Shown piece by piece: positions 55,701-62,923 of a DNA stretch of 64,000 bases. The notes beneath the pieces are model-generated. The model was not told where the DNA came from, searched no databases, and saw only the letters and a program-made list of their open reading frames with translations. Position 1 is the first letter of the stretch. Each line of letters begins with the position of its first letter. Made by a program: the position numbers and the translations under genes. Source of the stretch: Polyangium sp. 6x1 (lineage in GTDB: Bacteria; Myxococcota_A; Polyangia; Polyangiales; Polyangiaceae); the NCBI RefSeq assembly GCF_029946515.1, contig NZ_JARZHH010000019.1, positions 1-64,000 of the forward strand, in the 5' to 3' direction.

Positions 55701-57786
55701 GATCGGAGGCCTCCTTCGCGACGTCCCCGCGCACTTCGAGGACCTTGAGCAGGCCCTGCGTGGCGCCCTCCTCGCGGTAGATCGGTTCGAGGACGTCGGC
55801 CGCGCCGAGCCGATGCTCACCGGTACCGAGCATGCGCTCCACGGCCTGACGGCACGTCTTGTCGGAGCGATCGAGGTCGAGCGCCTGGCGATACGCGTCG
55901 AGCGCGCCTGCGCCGTCGCCGAGGCGGCCGAGCCGCACCTGCGCGAGCTTCGCGAGGATGGCGATCCGCTCCTCCGAAGGCGCGAGGCCCGCTTCGGCGT
56001 CGAGCGTCTGCGCGAGCTCGTCCCAGCGCTGCTCGCGTTCGAGCAACGGAAGGATGCGCGCGTGAATCTCGCGCGTCGGACCGTACGTCTGGAGGAACCT
56101 TCGCCAGCCGTCGAGCACCGCGCCGAGATCGCTCGAGCGCGCGGCGCGGAGATCGGCCGCGCGGAACGCGAGGTCCCGCGCGGCTTCCCTGTCGGTCTCG
56201 AGGGCCGCGCGACGTTCGAGGACATCGGCGAGCGAGACCTCGTCTCCTGCGGCCTCGTAGAGGCGTTCGAGCGCGGGCAGGGCGTCGCTCTCCAGCGACG
56301 TGCCGATGAGCTTCCGGTACGCGGCGATCGCGCCGGTCGCATCCCCGAGCGTCTCCTCGCGCAGCCGCGCGAGCCGCTCGGCCGCGCCGACGCGCGCGTC
56401 GGGCTCCGGCTCGATGTCGCTCAGCCGATCGAGCGCCGCGGCGAGCGCGGTCCAGTCGGAGGCCTGCTCGCACAGATCCGCGAGGGCCCGCGCCGCGCGC
56501 ACGCCCGGGTCCTCCGCGAGCCCCGCGTCCACGGCGCTCTGGAACGACGCGCGCGCACGCTTCGGATCTCCCGTCTCCAGGAAGAGCTCACCGAGGTCGG
56601 CGGCGATCTTCGCGCGCACGAGCGGATCCTTCGCGCCGGCGGAGGCGCGCGTGAGCACGCGCGTCACGTCGAGCCGACGATCGAGCGCCGCGCCGATGGA
56701 GCGGTAGCGCGCGCGCACCTCGTCGTCGTTGGGATCGACCGTGAGGATGCCCTCGTAGAGCGAGAACGCGGCGCCGAGATCGCCGAGGTGCTGGTACTGC
56801 AGGGCCGCGAGCCGCTTCTGCGCTTCGAGCCTTCGCGGCCCGCGCACGCTGTCGATCTGGATCGTCAGCATGCGCGCCGCGTCCTCGTACTGCTCGCGCG
56901 ACATGAACACGCTCTCGATGGCGGCGGCGGCGCGCGCGGCGAGCGTCTTGTGCGTGAGGAGCTGCTCGCAGGTGCGCCACGCGAGCTCGCTGTCGGGGTT
57001 CTTCTTGAGCACCTCCTCCGCGTGCGGCAGCGCCTTCTCGATCTCGTGCAGGCTGACCGTGTAGAGCTCGATGGCCTGTTCGCGCAGCGCGAGGAGGTCC
57101 TCGTCGGCGGGCGGCGGGTCGGCGGCGATCGCTTGCTCGTAGAGCTTCGCGACGTCGGCGTAGCGGCCCGCGGCGATGAACCGCTCGGCCATCGCGTTGC
57201 GGCTGTCGGCGTCGGTCGGGTCGAGCCGGAGGATCTGCTGGTGCAGCTTGAACGCCTTGTCCTCCTCGCCGGGAAGCGCGGCGAGGATCTGGACGGCGGC
57301 GCGAAGGAACGCGAGCTGCTCTTGTTTGTCCGGACGGTGCGCCGCCATCTGCGTGTAGAGATCGGCGAGCTTCGTCCAGTCCTCGCGGTCGCGCAGGATG
57401 GCTTCGAGGCGCTGGAACGCGTCGACGTTGCCCGGCGAGAGCTGCATGACGCGCTCGAGGTGCGGCTGCGCCGTCGCGCCGTCGCCGGCGTAGTCGACGA
57501 GGAACGCCGAGGCGCTGAGCAAGAGCTCGATCTGCGCGGCCGGCTGCAGCAGGCGGATCTTTCGGTCGCGGCAGATGACGTCGTAGGCAGCGGCGAGCTC
57601 GGCGATGCGGTTGTCCCGATGCGCAGCCTGATGGAGCATGTCCCAGAGCTCGCCGGGGCTCGCGCCCTTCGCGAGGGCCTGAGCGAGCAAATCCAGGAGC
57701 GCGGGCTCGTTCTCGACCGTCTGTTCCAGGGCCGAGGCAACGGTGTCCAGCTGCGGTACGGCGCGACCGGTCTTCGATTCCTGCAT
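46753..57786 (-). CDS. Giant TPR-repeat protein (3,677 aa)
   Basis: One uninterrupted 11-kb gene encoding a protein built almost wholly of degenerate TPR/HAT-like helix pairs. A typical unit contains ALEKLLGAE/LYEQHLGRAEDALSLWLRALAVRP or YRRALEEDAGDRGAYEAL, roughly one per 34-37 residues over the entire length, so perhaps 100 repeats. No catalytic domain, membrane segment or signal peptide was seen. Start: ATG 57786 (MQESKTGRAV), with GGAAGGGAC upstream. The likely role is a scaffold for assembling or positioning other proteins; partners are unknown. Large TPR proteins are common in myxobacteria. Its base composition matches the region. Long open frames on the opposite strand are a side-effect of the high GC. 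Confidence 0.9.
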   Translation of the reverse strand: MQESKTGRAVPQLDTVASALEQTVENEPALLDLLAQALAKGASPGELWDMLHQAAHRDNRIAELAAAYDVICRDRKIRLLQPAAQIELLLSASAFLVDYAGDGATAQPHLERVMQLSPGNVDAFQRLEAILRDREDWTKLADLYTQMAAHRPDKQEQLAFLRAAVQILAALPGEEDKAFKLHQQILRLDPTDADSRNAMAERFIAAGRYADVAKLYEQAIAADPPPADEDLLALREQAIELYTVSLHEIEKALPHAEEVLKKNPDSELAWRTCEQLLTHKTLAARAAAAIESVFMSREQYEDAARMLTIQIDSVRGPRRLEAQKRLAALQYQHLGDLGAAFSLYEGILTVDPNDDEVRARYRSIGAALDRRLDVTRVLTRASAGAKDPLVRAKIAADLGELFLETGDPKRARASFQSAVDAGLAEDPGVRAARALADLCEQASDWTALAAALDRLSDIEPEPDARVGAAERLARLREETLGDATGAIAAYRKLIGTSLESDALPALERLYEAAGDEVSLADVLERRAALETDREAARDLAFRAADLRAARSSDLGAVLDGWRRFLQTYGPTREIHARILPLLEREQRWDELAQTLDAEAGLAPSEERIAILAKLAQVRLGRLGDGAGALDAYRQALDLDRSDKTCRQAVERMLGTGEHRLGAADVLEPIYREEGATQGLLKVLEVRGDVAKEASDRLAALREAAQIAEGELGDVKRALQFAGLGLRIATNDMADDVPEWLSTVERLAGDDAARRAGILIQALGNRNVDHPAIAELAKATGEALAIYGDFVGALSVLRNALAFEPSSPDLIARIDGLLEKYGSPQERLALYKGALATTTDPDRRRQIFHSIGTIERRGLRDLAAAAATYRRALEEDAGDRGAYEALLDVLEEGSDAEGLYAALIGGVERAADAEERAGITLRMANLSASRGWIDRARQHYRSLLDEGTTLSDETLDRIADLARKAGDNDLYRVLLERRISTADGPLSEARWLDHLAALKAEAFGDTAAAIEDYRRAGDLADGGGDNPLAERLFERVLALSADDREAAERLVDLYRRSEAWEKLPAVYEVLFRTAADAAERADKLLAFEDAAIHAKATTRFVGAADALLADEGALDVGPREALQAARARVLGADPDRQEDAAVAYRSMIQGASDPWTAVEAFEAFLDRSPPSQARLDDRRWVLGFRLQRAEGDRRIEALLAWASAEENVFKDPRAAADLYARVLEQDPQNDAALAARSRLLLDLGDVEGAAAIMAARRDLREGAERTALELELATLLLDRLGRVDEALAAVEPVLEADPGNEGALVLLERALARPESRRRAAEMLERACDTTEDESIAARILKLLIATPADATDLVDLRAGWFTRLLDRPGAAPEIALDLAVRAVEELPYDAALWDRAEQLGRDADRPDLVAEAYRKKLDSDTVRELDPDTLDDLGRRSVDYHEEFFFDDQDAVMKLLRRVVDVAPDALWAFERLKLAYNQNERWSDLFSLYDQAIERTDDKFARVELLEDAAESAKDLAGDPDRAVQYLEQLLPLKPRDKKIRTSLERLYERLGRHRPLIDLLSHELASLDVEAAQKLRARIATLWLEGVVEPDAAFRVVEEMLSVEPSRAEALDLLERVLAATGSDEPLSIRPSAEAETTARQRAAVVLERRYRSEERHEDLARVLAVRLEAAIDPAARGALLREIVSLRADVLDDPASALESLAALVALEPAEPAHRAELERLAARVDRFDRLAEVLVGVSEGAAGALKIELLSRASAIYVEKLGDRGRAIDLGRTILSLEPEHPELVVGPARDLERLLAEEGRSAERCEVLERLARLEKDPDARRATLLEVARIASSELGDKPRAIAAYRARLADEPRDLDALGGLALDLEAESRFGELAEVLERRAELTEGDAARQDLVRVAAICDQELRDVARAITVWEGVRARFGADDESCDALARLLEKAARWPDLVELLRTSAAQADEAGTNAARAAELYRRLGDVQRDRTSQWAEAVASYEAAIRCADPGGVALSGLESLLSLIDLDDEARRPILAAAVRVLTAAYAASGDWQRTIDLLEPRLAAATSAAERTAILAETASLHEHRRNDPAAAFDAVWRAFAAVKTPELSAEVLRLAAIADRWADIAEAFPAIEAQGDVPPDVARALWWSVALWHRDRRGDERAAEIAIERALTYDPTNAEMLAALVELRRHAPGKPLVDALLRLSEVSADALPLHREAVTVASDHVGDPSLAKSIAEAMLQKAEARWVGEGSDPLSEAASFAAWALDVLVRICRDEGDLVRVVALCLDGAKLPFEPSRRRALRLAAAEISDAQPAIVIYEELFGEDPTDELVGSRLEELYRKEGRRAELLTLRERQISVADEVLSRVDLRLDLAFLLVESGDADRAIGSLRKNLEESPSHAPSVDKLAELFGERGDHGALAALWEDQATRREADRDTTTAAELWRRAAIIAETRVGDLPRAISDYRRAARYRDMASLDALARLFTARGDHAAAAEVLETICTDAPADASPHPVLRLAEAYIASGEPALAQQRLEEAQGRVADPAPLRARLSVLYREAEAWGPLAELIAIEAAHTENAAKRTALLREAADLHFSKRNKPEAAVPLLEQASQLTPDDRAIKLSLCDALSAAGRSDEASNILRQIIDAYGSRRPKDRAIVHYYLARVFLSSGDRKAALAELDVALKIDPTHPEILLALARLSFDEGQYDRAQRTYRSLLMMVRRLRDEQGSPAVTRTEVLIALAEIADRQGDPDRSAEHVESAFEASRESPDEADRLVRALRGRQNHALLARALELRLDGAGGDAAASAPVLAELASLYEQHLGRAEDALSLWLRALAVRPTSGDAHRSALGLARRLGAVEKYLDALRKLVAATTVDPPLVDLLLHLGRALSGEGGDAAQADEAFRRAEALLLERPGDRRIHEVWRALEASCEQRGDREGQISLLEKRIAAASESAPPAELADGLYRLAELALREPGGAARGVPALERALSLDASPDRAEAIFRLGLQREENAAQIAPLFERFARQHDRSRALVDALVLLAPERGADLYREAVSVAEGLGDTALVESVLRRALTREEGASDTSDDLWALVALAKVRAAAEDWAEARALEERAGRVAAPGDERGHLLAAASIARDKLSDLAGAARLYAELFEREPADRDLWGPLADLYRNLGEDEALGRLIEQVVPLLETVEDRSRMRLERARLAQKREGGADEAITTLTELLDDDPANAEAATLLSGLLEAAGRFEDLASLLERRIDLAKDREDTAGVASLSMRLGALLEQQGEAARARDAYHGILDWDATNLDALRAIVRICEKAEDASELADALEKLLGAEKGEAAEATAQRLAAIRAEQGDEDGVDRALEAGYRAFPTSTVLGVKLKERFESREDFRKIADVYQIEAEGRTGKEERVGCLRKAAAILRDKEQDLPGAIEILKRALDIDPLDRALVAELVGAQSEMGDHQLAAASIASAAANVEGAAAVELLLHAARLLLATPEGAGAAIELVEDARRRQPDAWEPVIVLAEAYVGAGRVDEARPLATNAVAAYEGRRSRTLAAAHRALAHVERASGNDDVAFEQLSKAFDSDPGSADIALELGEIAVDRGEHDVASRALRAVTMMKITAPGSVEGTTSRGRALAYLHLGKLAVAQGDRGKARLLVEKALAEDANLDAARDLADELASD

Positions 57787-57984
57787 GTCCCTTCCCGAGC
57801 CGCCGGGGAAAATCGGCGCGGCGGAGAACGTATCAAGGATCGTTCGGACGGATCGCATTGATCTGAATCAGCCGCGGGCAAAATCACGATATGCGGCTGG
57901 AACCCCGGGCGACCCCGTCGGCCACCTCGCCTCCGCCCCCCGGGGGTGGCCCCGCGCAGGGGGCGTGGGTTACGCTGCGTCACC

Positions 57985-58917
57985 GTGCGAACGACACGTC
58001 GTGGCTTCCTGATCGGCGCCTCCGCGGCCGCGTGGACGCTCGGCGTAACGCGACGCGCCGAAGCCGAACCGACGCACGATCTCGGCGGCCCCGATCTCGA
58101 CGTGCGTGACCTCGATCTTCCCGGGGATCGCGCGCTCGGCCGACGCATGACCCTCTCGATCCCGCGTGGCCTCGATCCCACGAAGGCCCCGGCGCCGCTC
58201 CTCGTCCTCTTGCACGGCCTCGGCGAGACCGGCGACGAGCGCATGGGCGCCTACGCCTGGCTCGAACGGTACGGCCTCGCGACGGCGTACGCGCGGCTCT
58301 GCCGGCCTCCCGTCGCGCGCACGTCGAAACGGCTGGACTTCACCGACGAGCATCTCCGCGCGGTCAACGAGGAGCTCACGCGCGCGCCTTTCCGCGGCTT
58401 CGTGATCGCCTGTCCCTACACGCCGAACGTCAACAAGGCGACGAACCCCAAGGCCGCGCTCGACGGATACGCGCGCTGGATCGCCGAGGTCGTCGTGCCG
58501 CGCGCGCGCCGCGAGGCGCACGTGGCCAGCGACGTCGCGCGCACCGCCCTCGATGGCTGCTCGCTCGGAGGCTACGTCGCGCTCGAAGTCTTCTCACGAA
58601 GGCCCGACGCCTTCGGCGCGATCGGCGTCGTGCAGACGGCGATCGGCGCCCATCGGGCCCCGGGGTACGCCGATCGCCTCGCGACCCTCCTCGCCGCCCA
58701 CGGCGCGCGCGGCGTGCACGTCGAGACGAGCACCGCGGATCCGTTTCGCGCGGCGAACGAAGCCCTCTCCACCGAGCTCGCCAAGCGCAAGGTCCCGCAC
58801 GACGTCATCGTTTTACCGGGGCCGCACGACCAACCCTGGCTCCGCGAGGTCGGCACGCTGGAGATGCTCCGCTGGCACGACCGCCGCTTCCGAGGTTTGT
58901 CCGCTCCGAACCCCTGA
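57985..58917 (+). CDS. Tat-exported alpha/beta hydrolase (esterase-like)
   Basis: A 310-residue protein. The N terminus VRTTRRGFLIGASAAAW is a twin-arginine signal; the start is set at the GTG (57985) just before it rather than at an in-frame start 13 codons upstream. The mature domain has a PLLVLLHGLGETGDERMG oxyanion motif and nucleophile elbow DGCSLGGY, with candidate acid and His in IVLPGPHDQPWLRE. The catalytic Ser sits in G-C-S-L-G. It resembles polyhydroxybutyrate-depolymerase or phospholipase-type esterases; substrate unknown. It is convergent with the YqgE gene (3 bp between the stops). Confidence 0.78.
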   Translation: MRTTRRGFLIGASAAAWTLGVTRRAEAEPTHDLGGPDLDVRDLDLPGDRALGRRMTLSIPRGLDPTKAPAPLLVLLHGLGETGDERMGAYAWLERYGLATAYARLCRPPVARTSKRLDFTDEHLRAVNEELTRAPFRGFVIACPYTPNVNKATNPKAALDGYARWIAEVVVPRARREAHVASDVARTALDGCSLGGYVALEVFSRRPDAFGAIGVVQTAIGAHRAPGYADRLATLLAAHGARGVHVETSTADPFRAANEALSTELAKRKVPHDVIVLPGPHDQPWLREVGTLEMLRWHDRRFRGLSAPNP

Positions 58918-58920
58918 GCG

Positions 58921-59520
58921 TCAGGCCTCGCCCACGCTCCGCATCGACATCATCACGGCAGGCGTGAGCCCGTGCAGCGCGTAGGCGCGCTCCCACCGAT
59001 CGTCCACGTCGACGTCGAACAGCACGCCCTCGTCGAGCGGCGTCGGGAGCCACGCGCCCGTCCCGATCTCGCGTTCGAGCTGCCCCGGGCCCCATCCGCT
59101 GTAGCCGAGCATCACCATCCGCCGCTTCGGATCCGGCGCGCCCGCTTGCGAGACCCGCTCCTGCACGAGCTCGTCGAACGCCAGGCGGCGCGACGTGATC
59201 CGGATCCGACCGTCCACGGCGAGCACGCCTTCCTGCTCCGCGTCGAGGCTCGGATCCACGCAGAGGATCCAGCCCATCGTCGGCGCCACCGGACCTCCGA
59301 GGAACACCGGCCCCTCGTCCTTCGACTCCGGACCTTTGTACCCCGCGAGCTTCAGCACCTCGCCGAGCGACATCGGGGCGACGCGGTTCACCACGAAGCC
59401 GAGCGCGCCGTCCTCGTTGTGCACCGCGAGCAGCACGACCGTCCGATCGAAGTTCGGATCTCCGAGCGGAGGCGAAGCGATCAAGAACCCGGGCGCGAGC
59501 GAGCGGTGGGCTGTCTTCAT
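58921..59520 (-). CDS. YqgE/AlgH family protein (UPF0301)
   Basis: A 199-residue protein matching the YqgE/AlgH family: APGFLIASPPLGDPNFDRTVVLLAVHNEDGALGFVVNRV at the N terminus, VFLGGPVAPTMGWIL near residue 90, and MLGYSGWGPGQLEREI near 140. AlgH was linked to alginate regulation in Pseudomonas; the biochemical function is not settled. It diverges from the RibD_C-type gene across a 75-bp region that should hold both promoters. Confidence 0.9.
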   Translation of the reverse strand: MKTAHRSLAPGFLIASPPLGDPNFDRTVVLLAVHNEDGALGFVVNRVAPMSLGEVLKLAGYKGPESKDEGPVFLGGPVAPTMGWILCVDPSLDAEQEGVLAVDGRIRITSRRLAFDELVQERVSQAGAPDPKRRMVMLGYSGWGPGQLEREIGTGAWLPTPLDEGVLFDVDVDDRWERAYALHGLTPAVMMSMRSVGEA

Positions 59521-59595
59521 CCGTTCCCATCTTAATCGAATTCACGGTCGCCGGAGCGCCCGCTCCATGCTCTGCCTCGCGCTACGATCGCCGAG

Positions 59596-60318
59596 ATGCG
59601 CGACAACACGGAAGGAACGCCGCTTCGCTCGCGCCCCTGGGTCACCGTGCACTTCGCGCAATCCCTCGACGGCCGCATCGCCACGTCGACCGGCGATGCG
59701 CGCTGGATCAGCGGCCAGGAGACCACGCGCTTCGCCCACGCCCTGCGCGCGGCCACGGACGCGGTCCTCGTCGGGTCCGGCACGGCGCTCGCCGACGATC
59801 CGCGGCTCACGGTGCGGCACGTGCCGGGAAAACAACCCTTGCGTGTCGTGCTCGACACCCGCGGCCGCGTGCCTCCCGCCGCGCAGCTCTTCCGCGACGC
59901 CACCACACGCACGCTGCACGTCACGCGGCGCGCGCCGGACGTGATGCCGCCGCCCCACGTCGAGTGTTGCGCGCTCCCCGTCGCGAAGAGCGGCGAAGGC
60001 ATCCACCTCGACGCGCTGCTCGTCGCCCTCGCGGAGCGCGGCACCCGCGAGCTGCTCGTCGAAGGCGGCCGCGCCGTGATCACTTCGTTCCTTCGTGCGG
60101 GACTCGTCGATCGGCTCGTCGTCACCGTCGCCCCTCTCATCATCGGCGCGGGCATCGAGGCCGTCGGCGATCTCGGCACGCGCAAGCTCGATCAAGCCTT
60201 GCGCCTCGAGCTCCGCCGCGTCCTCCACGTCGGCGGTGACGTGCTGCTCGAGCTCGCCCGCGAAGGCGCGCCGCCCTTGCCGCTCTCGCTCCCCGATCCC
60301 GTCTCGGTAGCCTCGTGA
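59596..60318 (+). CDS. RibD_C/dihydrofolate-reductase-fold reductase
   Basis: A 240-residue single-domain protein of the RibD C-terminal (5-amino-6-ribosylaminouracil reductase) fold: VTVHFAQSLDGRIATSTGDARWISG, AATDAVLVGSGTALADDPRLTVR, LRVVLDTRGRVPP and ELLVEGGRAVITSFLRAGLVDRLVVTVAPLIIG. The N-terminal deaminase domain of RibD is absent, so it is a stand-alone NADPH-type reductase of a pyrimidine- or pterin-like substrate. It is the first of four tightly packed genes and overlaps the MDR gene by 4 bp (GTGA), so they are probably co-translated. Confidence 0.85.
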   Translation: MRDNTEGTPLRSRPWVTVHFAQSLDGRIATSTGDARWISGQETTRFAHALRAATDAVLVGSGTALADDPRLTVRHVPGKQPLRVVLDTRGRVPPAAQLFRDATTRTLHVTRRAPDVMPPPHVECCALPVAKSGEGIHLDALLVALAERGTRELLVEGGRAVITSFLRAGLVDRLVVTVAPLIIGAGIEAVGDLGTRKLDQALRLELRRVLHVGGDVLLELAREGAPPLPLSLPDPVSVAS

Positions 60319-61310
60319 CCCGGGCACGCGCGATCTGGTTCGAACGCCCCGGCGTCGCCGCCGTGCGCCACGAACCCCTCGCCGATCCGGGCCCGCGCGA
60401 AGCCCTCGTCCGCACGCTCGCGTGTGGCGTCAGCGCCGGAACCGAGCGCCTCGTCCTCACGGGCCGCGTCCCGCCCGACATCCGCGCCGTCATGGCCCTG
60501 CCCACGCAGCGTGGCTCGTTCGACCTGCCGACGAGCTACGGCTACGCGGCCGTCGGCGTCGTCGAGGCGATCGGCGCCGGCACGTCGCCTGCGCTGCTCG
60601 GCCGCACGGTCTTCGCGCTCCACCCGCACCACGATCATTTCATCTCAAACGAACTCGCGCTCCGCCCTCTGTCGGGCAGCATCCCCGCGCCACGCGCCAC
60701 GCTCGCGGCGAACCTCGAAACGGCGCTGAATGCGGTGTGGGACGCGGAGATCGCGCTCGGCGAGCGCGTCGTCGTCGTGGGCCTCGGCGTCGTGGGCCAG
60801 CTCGTCGCCCGCCTCGCCACGCGCGCGGGTGGCCACGTCGCGTGCATCGACCCGGACGAACGCCGCGCCGCGCTCGCGTGCGAGCTCGGATGCGCCGCCG
60901 CACTCCCCTCGATCGACGCCGCGATCGTCGCCGAGGCCGACGTCCTGATCGAGGCCTCCGGCTCCCCCGAAGCCCTCGCCGCGCTCGTCGCCTCCGCCGG
61001 CCCCGAAGCGCGCATCCTCGTCGTCTCGTGGTACGGCGAGCGCGGCGTGACCTTGCCCCTCGGCGGCCGATTCCACCCGAACCGCGTCACGATCCGCTCG
61101 AGCCAGGTCGGCGCGATTCCGCCCGCGCGCCGCGCTCGTTTCACGTTCGACCGACGCTTCTCCGTCGTGAACGAACTGCTCCGCGACGAGCACCTCGATC
61201 GCCTCGTCGGTCCCCTCGTTCCCTTCTCCGATGCGCCCCGCCTGTACGCGTCGCTCGCGGCAGGCGAGGCGTGGAATCCGCCGCATCGCGTGCTCGATCC
61301 GTCACGTTGA
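60315..61310 (+). CDS. MDR-superfamily dehydrogenase (BchC-like)
   Basis: A 331-residue medium-chain dehydrogenase: N-terminal GroES-like domain with ACGVSAGTERLVLTG, then a Rossmann domain GERVVVVGLGVVGQLVARLATRAG (residues ~150-175) and IDPDERR, and a C-terminal return of the catalytic domain. The GVSAGTE motif resembles BchC-type dehydrogenases; the usual catalytic zinc pattern of alcohol dehydrogenases is not clear, so it may be zinc-free. The start is GTG 60315, overlapping the RibD_C stop. It sits between a reductase and a PTPS-like gene, so it probably acts on the product of one of them. Confidence 0.8.
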   Translation: MTRARAIWFERPGVAAVRHEPLADPGPREALVRTLACGVSAGTERLVLTGRVPPDIRAVMALPTQRGSFDLPTSYGYAAVGVVEAIGAGTSPALLGRTVFALHPHHDHFISNELALRPLSGSIPAPRATLAANLETALNAVWDAEIALGERVVVVGLGVVGQLVARLATRAGGHVACIDPDERRAALACELGCAAALPSIDAAIVAEADVLIEASGSPEALAALVASAGPEARILVVSWYGERGVTLPLGGRFHPNRVTIRSSQVGAIPPARRARFTFDRRFSVVNELLRDEHLDRLVGPLVPFSDAPRLYASLAAGEAWNPPHRVLDPSR

Positions 61311-61339
61311 TCTGCTTCGCCTGCGGTATCCTCGAGCCC

Positions 61340-61759
61340 ATGTACACGGTCGGCGTTCGCGATCACATCATGGTGGCTCACCGCCTCGACGGTGACGTCT
61401 TTGGGCCCGCACAACGCATGCATGGCGCGACGTACGTGGTCAGCATCGAGGTCGAGCAGGAAGAGCTCGACGAGCACGGCGTCGTCTGCGACATCGGCAT
61501 GCTCCGCGCGAAGCTGCGCAGCGTCCTCGATCTCATCGACTTCCGGAACCTCGACGATCACCCGGGTTTCTCGCCCGGCAGGTCCACGACCGAGGCGATC
61601 GCGCGGTACATCCACCGCGAGCTCGGGCACGTGCTGCCGCTCCGCGCGGGCACGATGCTCACCGTCGTGCTCGACGAGTCGCCGAACGCGTGGGCCAAGT
61701 ACCGCGGGCCGATCCGGCCGGCGTCGACCATGCCCGGCGCGGAGCTCGGGGTTGCTTGA
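61340..61759 (+). CDS. 6-carboxytetrahydropterin synthase-like (PTPS/QueD fold) with altered active site
   Basis: A 139-residue protein with the PTPS/QueD layout: DHIMVAHRLDGD, MHGATYVVSIEVE, DIGMLRAKLRSVLDLIDFRNLDD, and a C-terminal VVLDESPNAWAKYRG that keeps the family Glu. Compared with E. coli QueD, the HGH zinc motif reads HGA (third zinc His lost). The active-site Cys before it is replaced (AQRMHG), and the DHH motif reads DFR. Canonical activity is therefore unlikely; a related pterin-like reaction or a binding role is possible. It lies 29 bp after the MDR gene and its end overlaps the glycosyltransferase start. Confidence 0.75.
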   Translation: MYTVGVRDHIMVAHRLDGDVFGPAQRMHGATYVVSIEVEQEELDEHGVVCDIGMLRAKLRSVLDLIDFRNLDDHPGFSPGRSTTEAIARYIHRELGHVLPLRAGTMLTVVLDESPNAWAKYRGPIRPASTMPGAELGVA

Positions 61760-62831
61760 TGGCGCGCGCGTCGCGTTCGTCGTCGATGGCCCGCTCGATC
61801 AACCAACGGGCGGCTACCTCTACGATCGCCTCGTCGCCTCCGGCCTGAGCGCACGCGGCTGCCACGTCGACGTCGTGAACCTCGACGTGCGTGGCCCGCT
61901 CTCCCCGCTGCGCGAAAACGCGCGCCTCCTCAACCTCCTCGCGCCGCCAGCTTCCTCGCCCCGCGCATACGACGTCGTCATCGTCGACGAGCTCTGTCAC
62001 CCACGCGCCGCGCTCGCCGCCGCGCTGCGTGCGCGCTCGTCTGCTTCCCCGCGCCTCGTCACGTTGCTCCATCACCTCGCCGCGAGCGAACGAACGGGCA
62101 TCTCCGCGAAGCTGCGCCTCGCTCTCGAACGCGGGCTCCTCGCCGCCTCCGATCACGTCGTGGTCACGAGCGAGACCACCGCGCGTGTTGCCATCGCCGC
62201 GGGCATCTCGCCGGCTCGCATCACCGTCGTGCCTCCCGGCCGCGATCGACTCGGCGCGCGCGCAGCGCCGCCTTCGCGCGCACGCGGCGCCCCCGTGCGC
62301 CTGCTCTTCCTCGGCGCGCTCACGCCACGCAAGGATCCGCTCTGCTTGCTCGAAGCGTTCGCCGCCGTCGCCGCGCGCGCCGTCCTCACGCTCGCAGGAC
62401 CTGCCGATCGTGACGCGCTCTACGCCGCGCGCGTGCTCGCCGCGGCATCTCGCTTTGGAAGCCGCGTGCGCGTCACGGGCGCCCTCCCCGACGAAACACT
62501 CGCGCGCGAGCTCGGCGCGCACGACGTCCTCGTCCTCCCGAGCCGCTACGAGGGGTACGGCATCGCGCTCGCCGAGGCTGCCTCCCACGGCCTCGCCATC
62601 GTGTCATGCCACGCGGGCGCGATCCCCGAGGTCGTCCGTCACGGCGAAGAGGCCCTCCTCGTACCGCCCGGCGATGCTCGGGCCCTCGAAGCCGCGCTCG
62701 TCCGCGTCGTGCACGACGAAGAGCGCCTCGACGCCATGCAACATGCCGCCCTGCGACGCGCGGCGACGTTGCCTACGTGGGCCGACACCCAGGATGCCTT
62801 CTGCCGTGCGGTATTCCCGGCAGCGCGTTGA
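61752..62831 (+). CDS. GT4-family glycosyltransferase
   Basis: A 359-residue GT-B glycosyltransferase. The N-terminal Rossmann half begins VAFVVDGPLDQPTGGYLYDRL. The C-terminal half has RLLFLGALTPRKDPLCLLEAF and the nucleotide-sugar motif SRYEGYGIALAEAASHG with the EX7E pair. Start: a TTG at 61752 that overlaps the PTPS-like stop by 8 bp, with GGAG upstream; the frame upstream has no coding bias. It probably transfers a sugar to a small molecule made by the three preceding enzymes. No membrane segment is seen. Some bacteria make glycosylated pterins with GT4-type enzymes, which fits but is unproven. Confidence 0.78.
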   Translation: MLDGARVAFVVDGPLDQPTGGYLYDRLVASGLSARGCHVDVVNLDVRGPLSPLRENARLLNLLAPPASSPRAYDVVIVDELCHPRAALAAALRARSSASPRLVTLLHHLAASERTGISAKLRLALERGLLAASDHVVVTSETTARVAIAAGISPARITVVPPGRDRLGARAAPPSRARGAPVRLLFLGALTPRKDPLCLLEAFAAVAARAVLTLAGPADRDALYAARVLAAASRFGSRVRVTGALPDETLARELGAHDVLVLPSRYEGYGIALAEAASHGLAIVSCHAGAIPEVVRHGEEALLVPPGDARALEAALVRVVHDEERLDAMQHAALRRAATLPTWADTQDAFCRAVFPAAR

Positions 62832-62923
62832 CGCCCCCTCACCTCGCGCCCTCTTTTTGCCGCGTTCACGAATCCCCGAACCACGCCCGCCTTCCGTTCT
62901 AGAATGGTTCGGAGCTCGTTCGG

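Noticed and set aside
46855-57861. Plus-strand open frames of 1,689 and 1,465 codons opposite the TPR gene
   Set aside because: They are mirror images of the TPR coding sequence. Only the minus-strand reading gives regular helix-pair repeats and a ribosome binding site.
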